A DNA stretch of 64,000 nucleotides from Bacillus pumilus (GTDB taxonomy: Bacteria > Bacillota > Bacilli > Bacillales > Bacillaceae). Made by a program: the position numbers and the translations under genes. Below, one piece after another: positions 17,566 through 26,542 of this stretch. Location: NCBI RefSeq assembly GCF_002744245.1, contig NZ_NKHG01000016.1, forward strand, positions 1 to 64,000, in the 5' to 3' direction. The notes beneath the pieces are model-generated. The model had not been told where the DNA came from. It saw only the letters and a program-made list of their open reading frames with translations, and did not search any database. Numbering within the stretch: the first letter of the stretch is position 1; each line of letters starts with the position of its first letter.

Positions 17566-18168
17566 ATGTATATTCCATCATTTTTTCAAGTGAAGGATAA
17601 GGAGGAAGTAAAAGCATTTATTCAATCACATTCATTTGCAACAGTCGTGACCACAGCGGATGAAAAGCCTATTGCGACACATCTTCCAGTGAGTTTTCAT
17701 CAAATCGAGGATTCGTATGTGATCACAGGTCATATGGCGATTGGGAATCCTCAGTGGAAAACGTTTGAAGAGAATGAGAAGGTGCTCGTCATCTTTCAGG
17801 GGCCGCATGCTTACATATCCTCTTCATGGTATGAAAAAGAAGCCGTACCGACGTGGAATTATCAAGCTGTGCATGTATATGGAAAGGCTGTGCTGCTAGA
17901 AAAAGCGGAACTGGTCGAAGAATTAACAACGATGCTGGAGACATACGAAAGCCATAGGGAACAGCCAGTGTTATGGCATACGTTATCTGATGAACTATTA
18001 GAGAAACAATTGAAAGGGATTGTAGGCTTTAAAATCCTCATTGATGAAGTTCAGGCTGCTTTTAAATTAAGCCAAAATCGCCATGAAAGGGATTATGCTC
18101 ACATTATCGAACAGCTAGAAGCAGAGGGCGACGTGGAATTGGCTGATGCGATGAGAAAAAGAAGATGA
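17566..18168 (+). CDS. paiB: PaiB, FMN-binding split-barrel regulator
   Basis: Flavin-reductase-like split-barrel protein; PaiB of B. subtilis is described as a negative regulator of sporulation and protease genes. The conserved N-terminal MYIPSFFQVKDKEEVKAFI, the GHMAIGNPQWK and PHAYISSSWY segments, VPTWNYQAVHVYG and the KLSQN motif are present. 200 aa. AGGGGGAAGGA ribosome-binding site. A terminator follows. Confidence 0.92.
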   Translation: MYIPSFFQVKDKEEVKAFIQSHSFATVVTTADEKPIATHLPVSFHQIEDSYVITGHMAIGNPQWKTFEENEKVLVIFQGPHAYISSSWYEKEAVPTWNYQAVHVYGKAVLLEKAELVEELTTMLETYESHREQPVLWHTLSDELLEKQLKGIVGFKILIDEVQAAFKLSQNRHERDYAHIIEQLEAEGDVELADAMRKRR

Positions 18169-18176
18169 TGTATGAG

Positions 18177-18206
18177 AAGCACTCTTTATGAGCAAGAGTG
18201 CTTTTG
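18177..18206 (+). terminator. paiB terminator
   Basis: Stem aagcactctt / aagagtgctt, loop tatgagc, then TTTG. Confidence 0.8.
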
Positions 18207-18402
18207 TTGTTCCAAGGTCTAATAACTACATATTTTGAAATAGATTGAAAATAGTGCAATGTTTTTCATGTCAATTGGAGATGAACGCAAATCTTTTGAT
18301 GTCATTTTTTGTTTAAAATTACATAAAAACCTCCTCTATTTCCATAAAAAATTATATAACTTCCTTATAATAGAGGTATCTGTTACCAGGGAGTGAGTTG
18401 AG

Positions 18403-18816
18403 ATGGATCAAAAAGTGCTGCAAATGAATCAAGAAAGTACAGAGAATGAATTAGAAGTTCTTAATATTTCTTCTAAAGATATTGGCGCTCTATCAAAAGA
18501 AATAGCAGAGCGGATTTTGCAAACGAAGGATACGGATGATATTCATCAAGTGATGTATGTTCCGATTGAAAAGAAAGAAGATTTGGATTGGTTGATTCAA
18601 TGTGTTGGAGAGGCGTTAGACGATGAGGATGAAGATGACGTCGCACTTGAAATCGCTGATTTGCTCTATTTCTTTGTCATTCCGTTTTATGGGGAGTATA
18701 TTTTGAGAGATTGTCATTTGTATGAGTATATAGATCATTTGTTGGTACGATTAGCATCAAGGGCTCACTCGGATATCGATACACTGATCGATATGATGAG
18801 AGAAGATTTGGGATGA
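18403..18816 (+). CDS. acidic cytosolic protein of unknown function
   Basis: 137 aa, very rich in D and E (for example EALDDEDEDDVALEIADL), all-helical in appearance, no signal or membrane segment. GGGAGTGAG ribosome-binding site and a TATAAT box at about 18366-18371, inside an inverted repeat cctctat / atagagg. It has its own terminator. The compact helical build and acidity would suit an adaptor, immunity or DNA-mimic protein, but no family was recognised. Confidence 0.75.
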   Translation: MDQKVLQMNQESTENELEVLNISSKDIGALSKEIAERILQTKDTDDIHQVMYVPIEKKEDLDWLIQCVGEALDDEDEDDVALEIADLLYFFVIPFYGEYILRDCHLYEYIDHLLVRLASRAHSDIDTLIDMMREDLG

Positions 18817-18821
18817 ACAAT

Positions 18822-18861
18822 AAAAGAAGCTTGTAGAGCGGCCTCTACAAGCTTCTTTTAT
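18822..18861. terminator. bidirectional terminator
   Basis: A 17-bp perfect stem aaaagaagcttgtagag / ctctacaagcttctttt with a 4-nt loop between two convergent genes. Confidence 0.93.
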
Positions 18862-18868
18862 GTAAACA

Positions 18869-19219
18869 TTATTCAGCAGGAACTGTTTTGACAGGCTCTT
18901 TTCTAAACACGCCCATGCAGCCTGCGATGATGATTAATACAGCTGGAAGGATAAAGAACATAGAAATAGAAATAATTCCACCAACAGCAGATACTAATAA
19001 TAAAATCCCACCAAGCTTTGCTTTTTTCTTCACGATGACAGATGCGACAATGGCAAGAATAGAGAAAAGCATCGCTGCCCAGCCTAAGCCTGTAATTTCA
19101 CTAGTGCCTGTTTCGCTAAATGCGGCATCGATTCCTCCGAAAGCAAGAGCGAACATTGCACCGAAAAATCCGAAAATTCCTCCAATTAAGCCTAAAACAA
19201 ATTCTGTCGTTCTTTTCAT
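18869..19219 (-). CDS. DUF4064-type membrane protein
   Basis: 116-aa protein with three to four membrane spans: a glycine-rich first span (FVLGLIGGIFGFFGAMFAL), AAMLFSILAIVASVIV, and a C-terminal hairpin LGGILLLVSAVGGIISISMF. This arrangement matches DUF4064 proteins of Firmicutes. Role unknown. Confidence 0.75.
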   Translation of the reverse strand: MKRTTEFVLGLIGGIFGFFGAMFALAFGGIDAAFSETGTSEITGLGWAAMLFSILAIVASVIVKKKAKLGGILLLVSAVGGIISISMFFILPAVLIIIAGCMGVFRKEPVKTVPAE

Positions 19220-19320
19220 GATACTTTTCTCTGATAATATGTAAATAAGAATTATTGGTACTTAAGAACCAACACAATCTTACTCATCGGCATTCTTTTC
19301 ATGATGTTAATAGTTTTGTT

Positions 19321-19354
19321 AAAAAAACAAGAAAACCCATAAAGAATTTTCTTG
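19321..19354 (-). terminator. terminator of the lipoprotein gene
   Basis: On the minus strand: caagaaaa / ttttcttg with an 11-nt loop, then TTTTTTT, 6 bp after the lipoprotein stop. Confidence 0.8.
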
Positions 19355-19359
19355 TCCAG

Positions 19360-19827
19360 TTACTGGGCTCTTTCCCAGGTAATCTTTGTTTCATTTGTTG
19401 CTTTCTTTCCTTTTGCCAGCACCTTACCGCTTTCCTGTTTCACGGTGATACGCAGATCATAAAAAGAGTAAAGGGCTCCGAGGCTGTCATTTTCGGGTTT
19501 ATGCAGGTTGTTTTCTTTTTCAGTTGCTGCCCCAATGGCCAGCGTTTTGGCAAAGTTTAGACCGATCACTTCAGCGTAATCACTATTTGTATCAGATGAA
19601 GCAGTCACGGTTAAAGAAATAACTTTTTTCTTTTGATCAACGGTGACAGCTGTGTCTTTCACAAGCTTAGATTGTTCCATGATCTCTTTCGTTTCATTTT
19701 GAATTCGTTCATTGATTGTTGGAAGGACAGTCGATTCTGTTTTTTGTTCTTTTGTCGTATTAGAGCAAGCTGCTAGAATGAAGAGACTCGCAGCGAGACT
19801 CATGAAAACAAGTAGACTTTTTTTCAC
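19360..19827 (-). CDS. putative lipoprotein
   Basis: 155 aa with a lipoprotein signal peptide: MKKSLLVFMSLAASLFILAA, then Cys21, giving the lipobox LAAC. The mature domain is about 135 aa with alternating hydrophobic strands (VISLTVTASS, DLRITVKQESG) and no known motif. Monocistronic. Probably anchored on the outer face of the membrane. Confidence 0.82.
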   Translation of the reverse strand: MKKSLLVFMSLAASLFILAACSNTTKEQKTESTVLPTINERIQNETKEIMEQSKLVKDTAVTVDQKKKVISLTVTASSDTNSDYAEVIGLNFAKTLAIGAATEKENNLHKPENDSLGALYSFYDLRITVKQESGKVLAKGKKATNETKITWERAQ

Positions 19828-19922
19828 GTTCTTTCTCCTTTTTTCTTCGAGGTGTGTATGCTTATGTTACCACGAATCCTTGTTTTGATTAAAAGAGAAG
19901 TGTTGACAAGCTGTGAACAATG

Positions 19923-19951
19923 AAAAGCACCCAAGGCTGGGCGCTTTTTTT
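19923..19951. terminator. terminator
   Basis: Stem aaaagcaccca / tgggcgcttttt with a 4-nt loop, directly after the stop of the minus-strand secreted protein gene. Confidence 0.85.
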
Positions 19952-19952
19952 C

Positions 19953-20627
19953 TTATTGTGCTGAAAGGGTTGTACTGAGTGGAATAGAAGAATGTACCGT
20001 AAATTTAGGAGCCGGAGCACCAGACTCTAGATTTTTACGCAAAAGAGACGATTTGATGGTACCATCCCATTTTTTATAGACACTTCCTGATGTATTCGCA
20101 CGAAGCTGTACATTCGAGAAGCTTGCTTGTGAGTAGCTGTTTGTCCCATTATCCTGCACACCGTGCACCATTTTGACGACATCGAGGTTTTTCAGACGGC
20201 TAGGATTGGCAACAGGCTGCTTATAGCGCAATTTTCCATTGACATATAGTGATACAGTGCCATCTCCATTGTTGATCAGCTTTAAGTTGACACGTGCACC
20301 GTCCTTAATGCTTGAATCGTATTCACTGTTCCAGTATTGACTGCCGCTTGACGATCCACTACCAAGAAAGACCTTATAGCCAGAAGGCGTTTTTGAAATA
20401 CCACTTTCTACAACGGCAGAACCAAGACCGAGGTACCAGTCAGCGTATCCATTTTTAATCGTCGCTTGTTTCGGAAGTACAATATCAGCAGAGATACCTG
20501 ACCACTTGGCTTCATCCGTTTGTGTCACAATCGCACCGTGACGAGGACCAGCCGCTGAGGCAGGTAGACTTGAAAGCATCAAAACAAACGCCAAACTAAC
20601 ACTGAAAATCGTTAACCACTTTTTCAT
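19953..20627 (-). CDS. secreted protein, possible jelly-roll / lectin-like fold
   Basis: 224 aa with a Sec signal peptide (MKKWLTIFSVSLAFVLMLSS, cut after PASA near residue 25). The mature part is rich in G, S, N and Y and in beta-strand patterns: WYLGLGSAVV, GSQYWNSEYDSSIKDGARVN, GTVSLYVNGKLRYKQP. VNLKLINNGDGTVSLYVNGK resembles concanavalin/LamG-type carbohydrate-binding strands. A resemblance to Bacillus YrpD proteins is possible but unproven. Own promoter region and terminator. Confidence 0.7.
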   Translation of the reverse strand: MKKWLTIFSVSLAFVLMLSSLPASAAGPRHGAIVTQTDEAKWSGISADIVLPKQATIKNGYADWYLGLGSAVVESGISKTPSGYKVFLGSGSSSGSQYWNSEYDSSIKDGARVNLKLINNGDGTVSLYVNGKLRYKQPVANPSRLKNLDVVKMVHGVQDNGTNSYSQASFSNVQLRANTSGSVYKKWDGTIKSSLLRKNLESGAPAPKFTVHSSIPLSTTLSAQ

Positions 20628-20837
20628 GGAAATTCCTCCTTATATTTGAATTCACTTTTATTATATAAATGAAAGAGAGGGAGCTACTTACAATTTTATG
20701 GCTTTTTTTGGTAAAAATTATGAACATAATCGGTCATAAAGTGGTCAACTTGTATTCGAATTGTAATGTGACTGTAAAAAAACTGGATGCATCTTCATGT
20801 ATAATAGGTGCAGAAACCAAATACGGAGGATTTCTTA

Positions 20838-21206
20838 ATGAATAAAAAACTTATCACGACAATCGTAACAGTAGCTAGTTTATTTTTAGCGTTTAGTTTC
20901 TCACATGGAGCAAGTGCAAAAAAAGTAAGCGGCAATATTACTTGGTATAATGGTGTAGGTAAAAAAGGTGCAGATGGAAAAAAACTCGGTCATTGGGATG
21001 CAGCAACTAAAATGGGATTTGACGTACCGAAAAAAGGTACAAAACTAAGAGTGACAACAAAAGCGAAACCACATAAAGTGATTACAGTATATAAATATGA
21101 TGTAGGTAGAATGCCAAACGCTGTATTAGATGTGAGTCCGAAAGCATTCAAAGCACTTGGCTATAAAACAAGTAAAGGTGTCGTAAAAGGACATTACACT
21201 TATTAA
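20838..21206 (+). CDS. secreted RlpA-like (double-psi beta-barrel) protein
   Basis: 122 aa with a signal peptide (MNKKLITTIVTVASLFLAFS, cut after GASA near residue 27). The mature domain has VSGNITWYNGVGKKG and DVGRMPNAVLDVSPKAF, the pattern of RlpA-like and expansin-like barrels (conserved D in the final loop, Lxx hydrophobics). The frame is open further upstream, but ACGGAGGA supports the ATG at 20838. Probably an extracellular wall- or substrate-binding protein. Confidence 0.75.
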   Translation: MNKKLITTIVTVASLFLAFSFSHGASAKKVSGNITWYNGVGKKGADGKKLGHWDAATKMGFDVPKKGTKLRVTTKAKPHKVITVYKYDVGRMPNAVLDVSPKAFKALGYKTSKGVVKGHYTY

Positions 21207-21279
21207 TACATAGGCATGCAAAGAAGCGGGAAAAGTTTATTTTCTGGCTTCTTTTCTTGTAGAGAGGGTCTGAAAGTCA

Positions 21280-22329
21280 ATGAAAAAATCAACAAGGTGG
21301 ATCATTACGGTCATTGGAGCCGCAGTGATTGCGGCAGTCATTTTCTTCATGCTAAAGCCGGCTCAAGAGGCGAAACATGCAGGAGAAGTCAAAACGAATC
21401 AAGATGCAAAAGACGAATTGCTTGTTTCATTTACGGATCAACAGTTAAACAATACATATTACTTGCATGATCAGGCGCTTCATACGGAGAAACTAACAGC
21501 GTATCCTTCAATTGCTTATGATTCTACGAAGCAGCTTTTATACTACACGTATACGGATGAAGAAACGCAAAACGTCAGTATTCGGGAATTGAATGTGAAA
21601 ACCGATCAAGAAAAAACGCTGTTTACCAGTGAAGATTCAATTGATAGTATGAGGCTATCTGGTGACGGAAAGCAGTTGTATCTAAGGTATAACAAGGATT
21701 CAGGGGAACAGTTTTATGTAGCCTCTTTTGATTTGAAAAATCACAAAGTGAAGATGTTGTACCCAGAAAAAAGCGATGATGATACGGTCAGTTCTTTTGC
21801 ATATGATCCGACTTCAAACCTTTTGGCCATCCAGCATTATTCATTAAAAGAAGATTACAAGAAGACCGATGAAGCTAATGAAAAAGGGATGGATCCTGAA
21901 CCAACGACCATGCAGATCACCCTTCAAACAGGTGAGAAGGGTAAACGTATTGCACGCATCTCTCAAACAATCAATGATATTTCATTTTCACCAGATCACA
22001 AAAAATTGATTTATACAGAGGTGAAGGTTCGAAAGGAAAAAGAAGTATCCTCTATTAAGATGCTTGATGTAGAAACGGGAAAAACGAATACACTTGTTAA
22101 AAACAGCCGGGATATGCATATTTTAAGTGCTGCACAGCCGCAATTCTCTATGGATGGTACATCTGTTTATTTCTTAGGTGTTGCAAAGAACGCAAAGGAA
22201 ATAAAAGATGACACCGGACGAAAGGCGAAGGTCAGAACCATTTTTGAATACGATATAAAGCAGAAGCAGGTAGAAGCCGCTTGGGAGAAGGATGGCGGGA
22301 TTGTGAACAATTTTACTGTCAATCGATAA
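21280..22329 (+). CDS. membrane-anchored beta-propeller (TolB-like) protein
   Basis: 349 aa: one N-terminal membrane anchor (residues 7-25, WIITVIGAAVIAAVIFFML), a short linker, then repeated blades such as SMRLSGDGKQLYLRY, SSFAYDPTSNLLAIQ and DISFSPDHKKLIYTE, typical of TolB/WD40-like propellers. No catalytic motif. It faces outside and likely binds a partner or substrate. Starts 73 bp after the RlpA-like gene; possibly co-transcribed. Confidence 0.75.
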   Translation: MKKSTRWIITVIGAAVIAAVIFFMLKPAQEAKHAGEVKTNQDAKDELLVSFTDQQLNNTYYLHDQALHTEKLTAYPSIAYDSTKQLLYYTYTDEETQNVSIRELNVKTDQEKTLFTSEDSIDSMRLSGDGKQLYLRYNKDSGEQFYVASFDLKNHKVKMLYPEKSDDDTVSSFAYDPTSNLLAIQHYSLKEDYKKTDEANEKGMDPEPTTMQITLQTGEKGKRIARISQTINDISFSPDHKKLIYTEVKVRKEKEVSSIKMLDVETGKTNTLVKNSRDMHILSAAQPQFSMDGTSVYFLGVAKNAKEIKDDTGRKAKVRTIFEYDIKQKQVEAAWEKDGGIVNNFTVNR

Positions 22330-22334
22330 AAGGT

Positions 22335-22369
22335 GCGTTCAGTTATGTGATATAACTGGACGTTTTTTT
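22335..22369 (+). terminator. terminator
   Basis: Stem cgttcagttat / ataactggacg, 5-nt loop, then TTTTTTT. Confidence 0.88.
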
Positions 22370-22506
22370 ATTTTGTCATTTGATATTCGGAGAAATATGT
22401 GAATTTATAAAGTGAAAGTCGTTTTTTAAGCAGGAAACGTATGTTATTTTCGTATTTTGCTGCTGTGACAAGGTAGGAGAATGGGAGTAAAATGAGTGGA
22501 AATAAA

Positions 22507-22536
22507 AAAACGAGAGGGCAGACGGCTTCTCGTTTT
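22507..22536 (-). terminator. terminator of the CMD-family gene
   Basis: Minus strand: aaaacgaga / tctcgtttt with a 12-nt loop and T-rich tail, just after the stop. Confidence 0.65.
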
Positions 22537-22543
22537 CTCTTAT

Positions 22544-22918
22544 TTATTTGGTGTTCTCGTCTAGTAAGTTTTGAAAAATAAATAGGGCATTAATAGAATG
22601 AGGAAATCCGGCAACTTTTGTACAGTGCTTAATAATTTCCATGACTTCTATGACAGAGAGTCCGAAATGTAATGCTTGTTTAAAATGAGCTTTTAATTCT
22701 TCATCACAATTGCCTTTTGTGATGAGGGCAGATAATGTGCTGATCGCCTTCTGTTTATCATCTAAAATGAAGTGATTGAATTCTTTTTGTTCACCGAGTT
22801 CAATTGTTAGTTGTTCAATGTTTGATCGAATGCTCTCGTTGTCATGAATTGAAAGCTTCTCCATTTTACCTGCCGCTGCTTCGTGTTTGACCTGGCAAGT
22901 CTCTTTTTCTTGATTCAA
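22544..22918 (-). CDS. carboxymuconolactone decarboxylase-like (AhpD-fold) protein
   Basis: 124 aa, helical. The core ISTLSALITKGNCDEEL, ALHFGLSVIEVMEIIKH and VAGFPHSINAL follows the CMD domain helix pattern. The CxxC pair of peroxidase-type AhpD is absent, leaving single cysteines, so a disulphide reductase role is not supported. Monocistronic, function unknown. Confidence 0.8.
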   Translation of the reverse strand: MNQEKETCQVKHEAAAGKMEKLSIHDNESIRSNIEQLTIELGEQKEFNHFILDDKQKAISTLSALITKGNCDEELKAHFKQALHFGLSVIEVMEIIKHCTKVAGFPHSINALFIFQNLLDENTK

Positions 22919-23102
22919 ATTGAACTCCTCCGTTTTTTATCGCGATTTACCATTTGTTCGTTCACCGTTTCTTATGTCCATTTTGATAGAGGTAATGGGT
23001 ATATAGTAGTATTATCGGTTTGCTGCGTCAACTTTTTAAGTGTGGAATGTTCAAAGAAAGGCCATTCACGCGATATATTGTTCGATTTTCGAATGATGAT
23101 GA

Positions 23103-23145
23103 AAAGGAAATAAAGGGCTAATATATAGATGTCCGTTAGCCCTTT
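23103..23145 (-). terminator. cotA terminator
   Basis: Stem aaagggctaa / ttagcccttt with a 14-nt loop. On the minus strand it is followed by a T-rich stretch. It lies 57 bp after the cotA stop. The remaining spacer (22919-23202) shows no ORF I can support. Confidence 0.75.
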
Positions 23146-23202
23146 CGCAATAACCTCATCAATATATGTTTCTATGCATATTACGGAGGAATGGTTTCAT
23201 TT

Positions 23203-24735
23203 TTACTTTATGATATCCATCGGCCGCATCATGTCATAATCTTCGTGCTCTAATATATGACAATGCCACACATACCGTCCGCTATATGGGACAAATCTGG
23301 CGATGATTCGAATGACTTCACCGGCATGCGCCTGAATGGTATCCTTATAGCCTTGTTCATGCAAAGGCGGTGCTTCATTCGGTCCTGTATATACGATTTC
23401 TCCTGTCGATTGATAGACCTCTGTATCGAATGGCCTTCTGTCTATCACTCTGAATTGAACAAGATGTAAATGAATAGGGTGTGTGCCCCTTGTTGGATTG
23501 ACGATGGACCAAACCTCTACACTGCCGAGTCGAGGATTTTCGGTGACGGGATCATTCCAAAACTGGTTATCTAGCAATAAAATAGGACGGCCATATTTAT
23601 CCTGAGTGCCACTAAGTGTCAAAGTACGCTCTTTATCAGCTCGACTTGGCCGAAGCGGTGGTAGCGGCTTGTAGATTGGACGTAATGATTTAGGTGCTCT
23701 TCCTTTTAGCCGATGTGTGACTTTAAATTGCATAATGTTCGCATCTGTTTCTGGATTGACTCCCTGACCGCAGCCTGCTTTATTCTTTAAAATAATCGTT
23801 TTGTTTTTATAAGCTGAAAAATCGATGATGACGTCGAAACGTTCAGCAGGTGCAATGCTAAAGGACTGGTGATGAACAGGTCTTGGCAAAAAGCCGCCAT
23901 CAGATCCAATTTGCAGGATCGTAGCATCATTGTCTAGATGCAGCTCGTAAGCTCTTGTATTGGACGCATTTAATATGCGAAAACGGTATTTTCGCGGCTC
24001 TACTTCTAAATACGGCCATACTTTTCCATTGACCAAAATTGTTTCACCACAATAAAAGGGCACGATGGAGGGATCTGGAATATCACTATCTTCTGGCGTG
24101 TTATTTGGTCTACTTGGGTAAAACAGTGAGCCATCCTCCTGAAATGTACGGTCCATGATCATTAACGGAATATCATACTCATCTTTCGGTAATTCTAAGG
24201 ACTTTTCAAAGGCATCTGAGATTAAGTAAAAGCCAGCTAAGCCTGCGTACACATTTAATCGCGTCAATGCCATCGCATGATCGTGATACCACAATGTGCA
24301 TGCTTGCTGATGATTTGGGTATTCGTAAATTTGCCGCTCAAAGAAAGAACCTGTCGCTTCAAAATCTCGTGAAAACCAAGCCTCTGGATAGCCGTCACTG
24401 CTCGCCGGTGTTACCCCGCCATGCAGATGAACGACTGTTTTGACTTCTGGTTCATCATGATGACCGGGGTGAATGGAGTGATCGACCGGCAGAAAGTGCT
24501 TCAGCGGCAGTTTATTCATCCATTTCACTTTTACTTTTTCATTTCGATTCGCTTGAATGGTTGGACCAGGCAAACTGCCATTATAGGTCCATAGCTTTGT
24601 TGGAGGGAGGTCTCTATGAACTTTTAAAAACACCTCTTCCATGGTAATTTCATAATAAGTTTGTTTTGGGTTCTTTTTGACGGGCTCCGCTACTTCTGGA
24701 ATTGGCAGCTCGTCAACAAATTTTTCTAGGTTCAT
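23203..24735 (-). CDS. cotA: spore coat laccase CotA
   Basis: Multicopper oxidase of the outer spore coat; oxidises phenolics and bilirubin and makes the brown spore pigment. 510 aa in three cupredoxin domains. Copper ligands are visible: VVHLHGG, WYHDHA, HPIHLHL and WHCHILEHEDYDMM, with Cys492, His497 and Met502 as type 1 site. No signal peptide, as expected for a coat protein assembled in the mother cell. The sequence looks like the well-studied B. pumilus enzyme. Confidence 0.97.
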   Translation of the reverse strand: MNLEKFVDELPIPEVAEPVKKNPKQTYYEITMEEVFLKVHRDLPPTKLWTYNGSLPGPTIQANRNEKVKVKWMNKLPLKHFLPVDHSIHPGHHDEPEVKTVVHLHGGVTPASSDGYPEAWFSRDFEATGSFFERQIYEYPNHQQACTLWYHDHAMALTRLNVYAGLAGFYLISDAFEKSLELPKDEYDIPLMIMDRTFQEDGSLFYPSRPNNTPEDSDIPDPSIVPFYCGETILVNGKVWPYLEVEPRKYRFRILNASNTRAYELHLDNDATILQIGSDGGFLPRPVHHQSFSIAPAERFDVIIDFSAYKNKTIILKNKAGCGQGVNPETDANIMQFKVTHRLKGRAPKSLRPIYKPLPPLRPSRADKERTLTLSGTQDKYGRPILLLDNQFWNDPVTENPRLGSVEVWSIVNPTRGTHPIHLHLVQFRVIDRRPFDTEVYQSTGEIVYTGPNEAPPLHEQGYKDTIQAHAGEVIRIIARFVPYSGRYVWHCHILEHEDYDMMRPMDIIK

Positions 24736-24802
24736 GTTGACTAATCCTCACTTAACATTCAATTTGATACATTATAAGTGCGGACATCAAAATAGGTGAA
24801 TA

Positions 24803-24828
24803 AAATAAAAAAACCGCTTTTCAGCGGG
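24803..24828 (-). terminator. gabP terminator
   Basis: Minus strand: CCGCT-gaaa-AGCGG followed by TTTTTTT, 5 bp after the stop. Confidence 0.9.
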
Positions 24829-24832
24829 AGAA

Positions 24833-26221
24833 TCAAGGGTGTTTATTTTCAAGTGCTGCATTTGTAGGCATTTTTTTATTCGGTTTAAAGATAAAATAAG
24901 CAGCCAGTACACCAAGGGTAATGATACTCGTCAAAATGAGCTGTGGTCTCATCGATTCGATAAACAACATAGAGGCCAAAATGGCGCAAATGACCAAAAT
25001 GGTAAAGTACGTGAGGTATGGGAACAGCCACATTTTGATTTTGAGCTGTTCTGGATTTTCTTTTTCTATTTTACGTCGCATTCTTAATTGAGAAACGGCA
25101 ATGACCAAGTAGACAAGAAGTGCGATGGCACCAGATGCATTGACAAGGAACAAAAAGATCGTTTCAGGATAAAAGTAGTTCATCATGACGGCAATATAGG
25201 AGAAGAAGGTCCCTGCGACTGTAGCCGCTACAGGAACACCACGTTTGCTAATTTTCATAAAACGTTTTGGCGCTTCGCCTCTTTCCGCTAATGAATAAAG
25301 CATTCTGGACGTTGTGTACAAGCCGGAGTTTAAACAAGAAAGAACCGCTGTTAAGACAATGACATTCATGACTTGAGCGGCTGATGGGACGCCGATGTAT
25401 TCTAATACAGCAACGAATGGGCTTGTTAAAATACTTGCTGAATCCCATGGAAGTAAGGTGACAACGACAGCGATTGATCCGACGTAAAAGACAATAATAC
25501 GCCAGACAACAGAGCGAGTAGCCGTTGTGACAGATTTGACAGGGTCTGCTGATTCACCGGCCGCAATTGCGACAATTTCGGTTCCCATGAAGGAGAAGAT
25601 CACGACGACAATGCCGAGTAACACAGAGCTGAATCCGTTTGGAAGGAAACCACCGTTCCCCGTTAAATTTGCAAGTCCTGCAGTATGATGTCCACCAAAA
25701 CCAAAGATAAATGCAAAACCAATCAATAGAAATAGAATGATGCTCACGACTTTAATCAATGAAAACCAATATTCAAATTCGCCAAAAGATTTAACAGAAA
25801 AGATATTTGTCAATGTTAAGAGGATCGTGAGGATAAGACTTGTGAGCCAAACAGGAGCATCTCCATACCAATATTGAATAATGGCAGCACCGGCAATGGC
25901 CTCGATGGCGATCACGATCACCCAGAAGAACCAGTAAAGCCAGCCGATTGTAAACCCAGCCCATGGGCCGATGGCATCGCTTGCATATTGAGAGAAAGAA
26001 CCGCTTGTCGGATAGGCACACGCCATTTCTCCAAGCATTCTCATAATAAAGATGACCAGAAGTCCGGCAAATGAATAGGAAAGAATGGATCCGGGCCCTG
26101 CAGAATGAATGACAGCGCCGCTACCAACAAATAGCCCTGCCCCAATGACCCCGGCAATGGAGATCATTGAAATATGTCTTGTTTTAAGATTTTTTTGAAG
26201 ACCGTTTGTCATGTTGGACAT
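24833..26221 (-). CDS. gabP: GABA / amino acid permease GabP
   Basis: APC-superfamily permease with 12 predicted spans. The N-terminal signature SIAGVIGAGLFVGSG, the YWFFWVIVIAIEAIAGA span and the KSFGEFEYWFSLIKV loop follow B. subtilis GabP closely. The frame continues upstream to MFGG, but those codons are the GGAGGT ribosome-binding site, so I start at the ATG at 26221 (462 aa). A neighbour of cotA, as in B. subtilis. Palindromes upstream may be regulatory. Confidence 0.9.
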   Translation of the reverse strand: MSNMTNGLQKNLKTRHISMISIAGVIGAGLFVGSGAVIHSAGPGSILSYSFAGLLVIFIMRMLGEMACAYPTSGSFSQYASDAIGPWAGFTIGWLYWFFWVIVIAIEAIAGAAIIQYWYGDAPVWLTSLILTILLTLTNIFSVKSFGEFEYWFSLIKVVSIILFLLIGFAFIFGFGGHHTAGLANLTGNGGFLPNGFSSVLLGIVVVIFSFMGTEIVAIAAGESADPVKSVTTATRSVVWRIIVFYVGSIAVVVTLLPWDSASILTSPFVAVLEYIGVPSAAQVMNVIVLTAVLSCLNSGLYTTSRMLYSLAERGEAPKRFMKISKRGVPVAATVAGTFFSYIAVMMNYFYPETIFLFLVNASGAIALLVYLVIAVSQLRMRRKIEKENPEQLKIKMWLFPYLTYFTILVICAILASMLFIESMRPQLILTSIITLGVLAAYFIFKPNKKMPTNAALENKHP

Positions 26222-26340
26222 TTCTTTACCTCCAAACACTTCTCTTTAGTAGAGAAATTATTTTTAGAATATTTTAAATTTTATCATACTGAATTGTCAT
26301 TCAGCGTTGGACAGGTTATCAAACTGACTTTTCAAACCTC

Positions 26341-26355
26341 TTAACATGATGTTAA
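26341..26355. promoter_or_regulatory. operator-like palindrome upstream of gabP
   Basis: TTAACAT-G-ATGTTAA: 7-bp arms and one central base, about 120 bp before the gabP start. The factor is unknown. Confidence 0.4.
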
Positions 26356-26439
26356 AAAGTATAAAGGATTTGAGAGATTATGTTCCCTCTTTTTCCTCGG
26401 CTCATTCTGAAAATTGCATAAGAAAGGAGAGGGAAAGTT

Positions 26440-26472
26440 ATGTTCCGAAATAAAAGTATTCTGACAATTTAA
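26440..26472 (+). CDS. 10-codon leader-type ORF (tentative)
   Basis: AAGAAAGGAGAGGG precedes ATG, then MFRNKSILTI and a stop. The ribosome-binding site is better than that of many real genes nearby. It may be a leader peptide or a relic of a lost gene (B. subtilis has small ydj genes here). Confidence 0.3.
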   Translation: MFRNKSILTI

Positions 26473-26542
26473 CGAAAGAGCGATTTTGCCCCTATACACA
26501 TGTCGAAGCGGATTTGAAAAACGTTGATGGGAGTAGGTCTTG

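Noticed and set aside
23187-23260. Short plus-strand ORF after cotA with GGAGGA in front of its ATG
   Set aside because: About 20 codons, antisense to the cotA 3' end, no conservation argument; probably chance.
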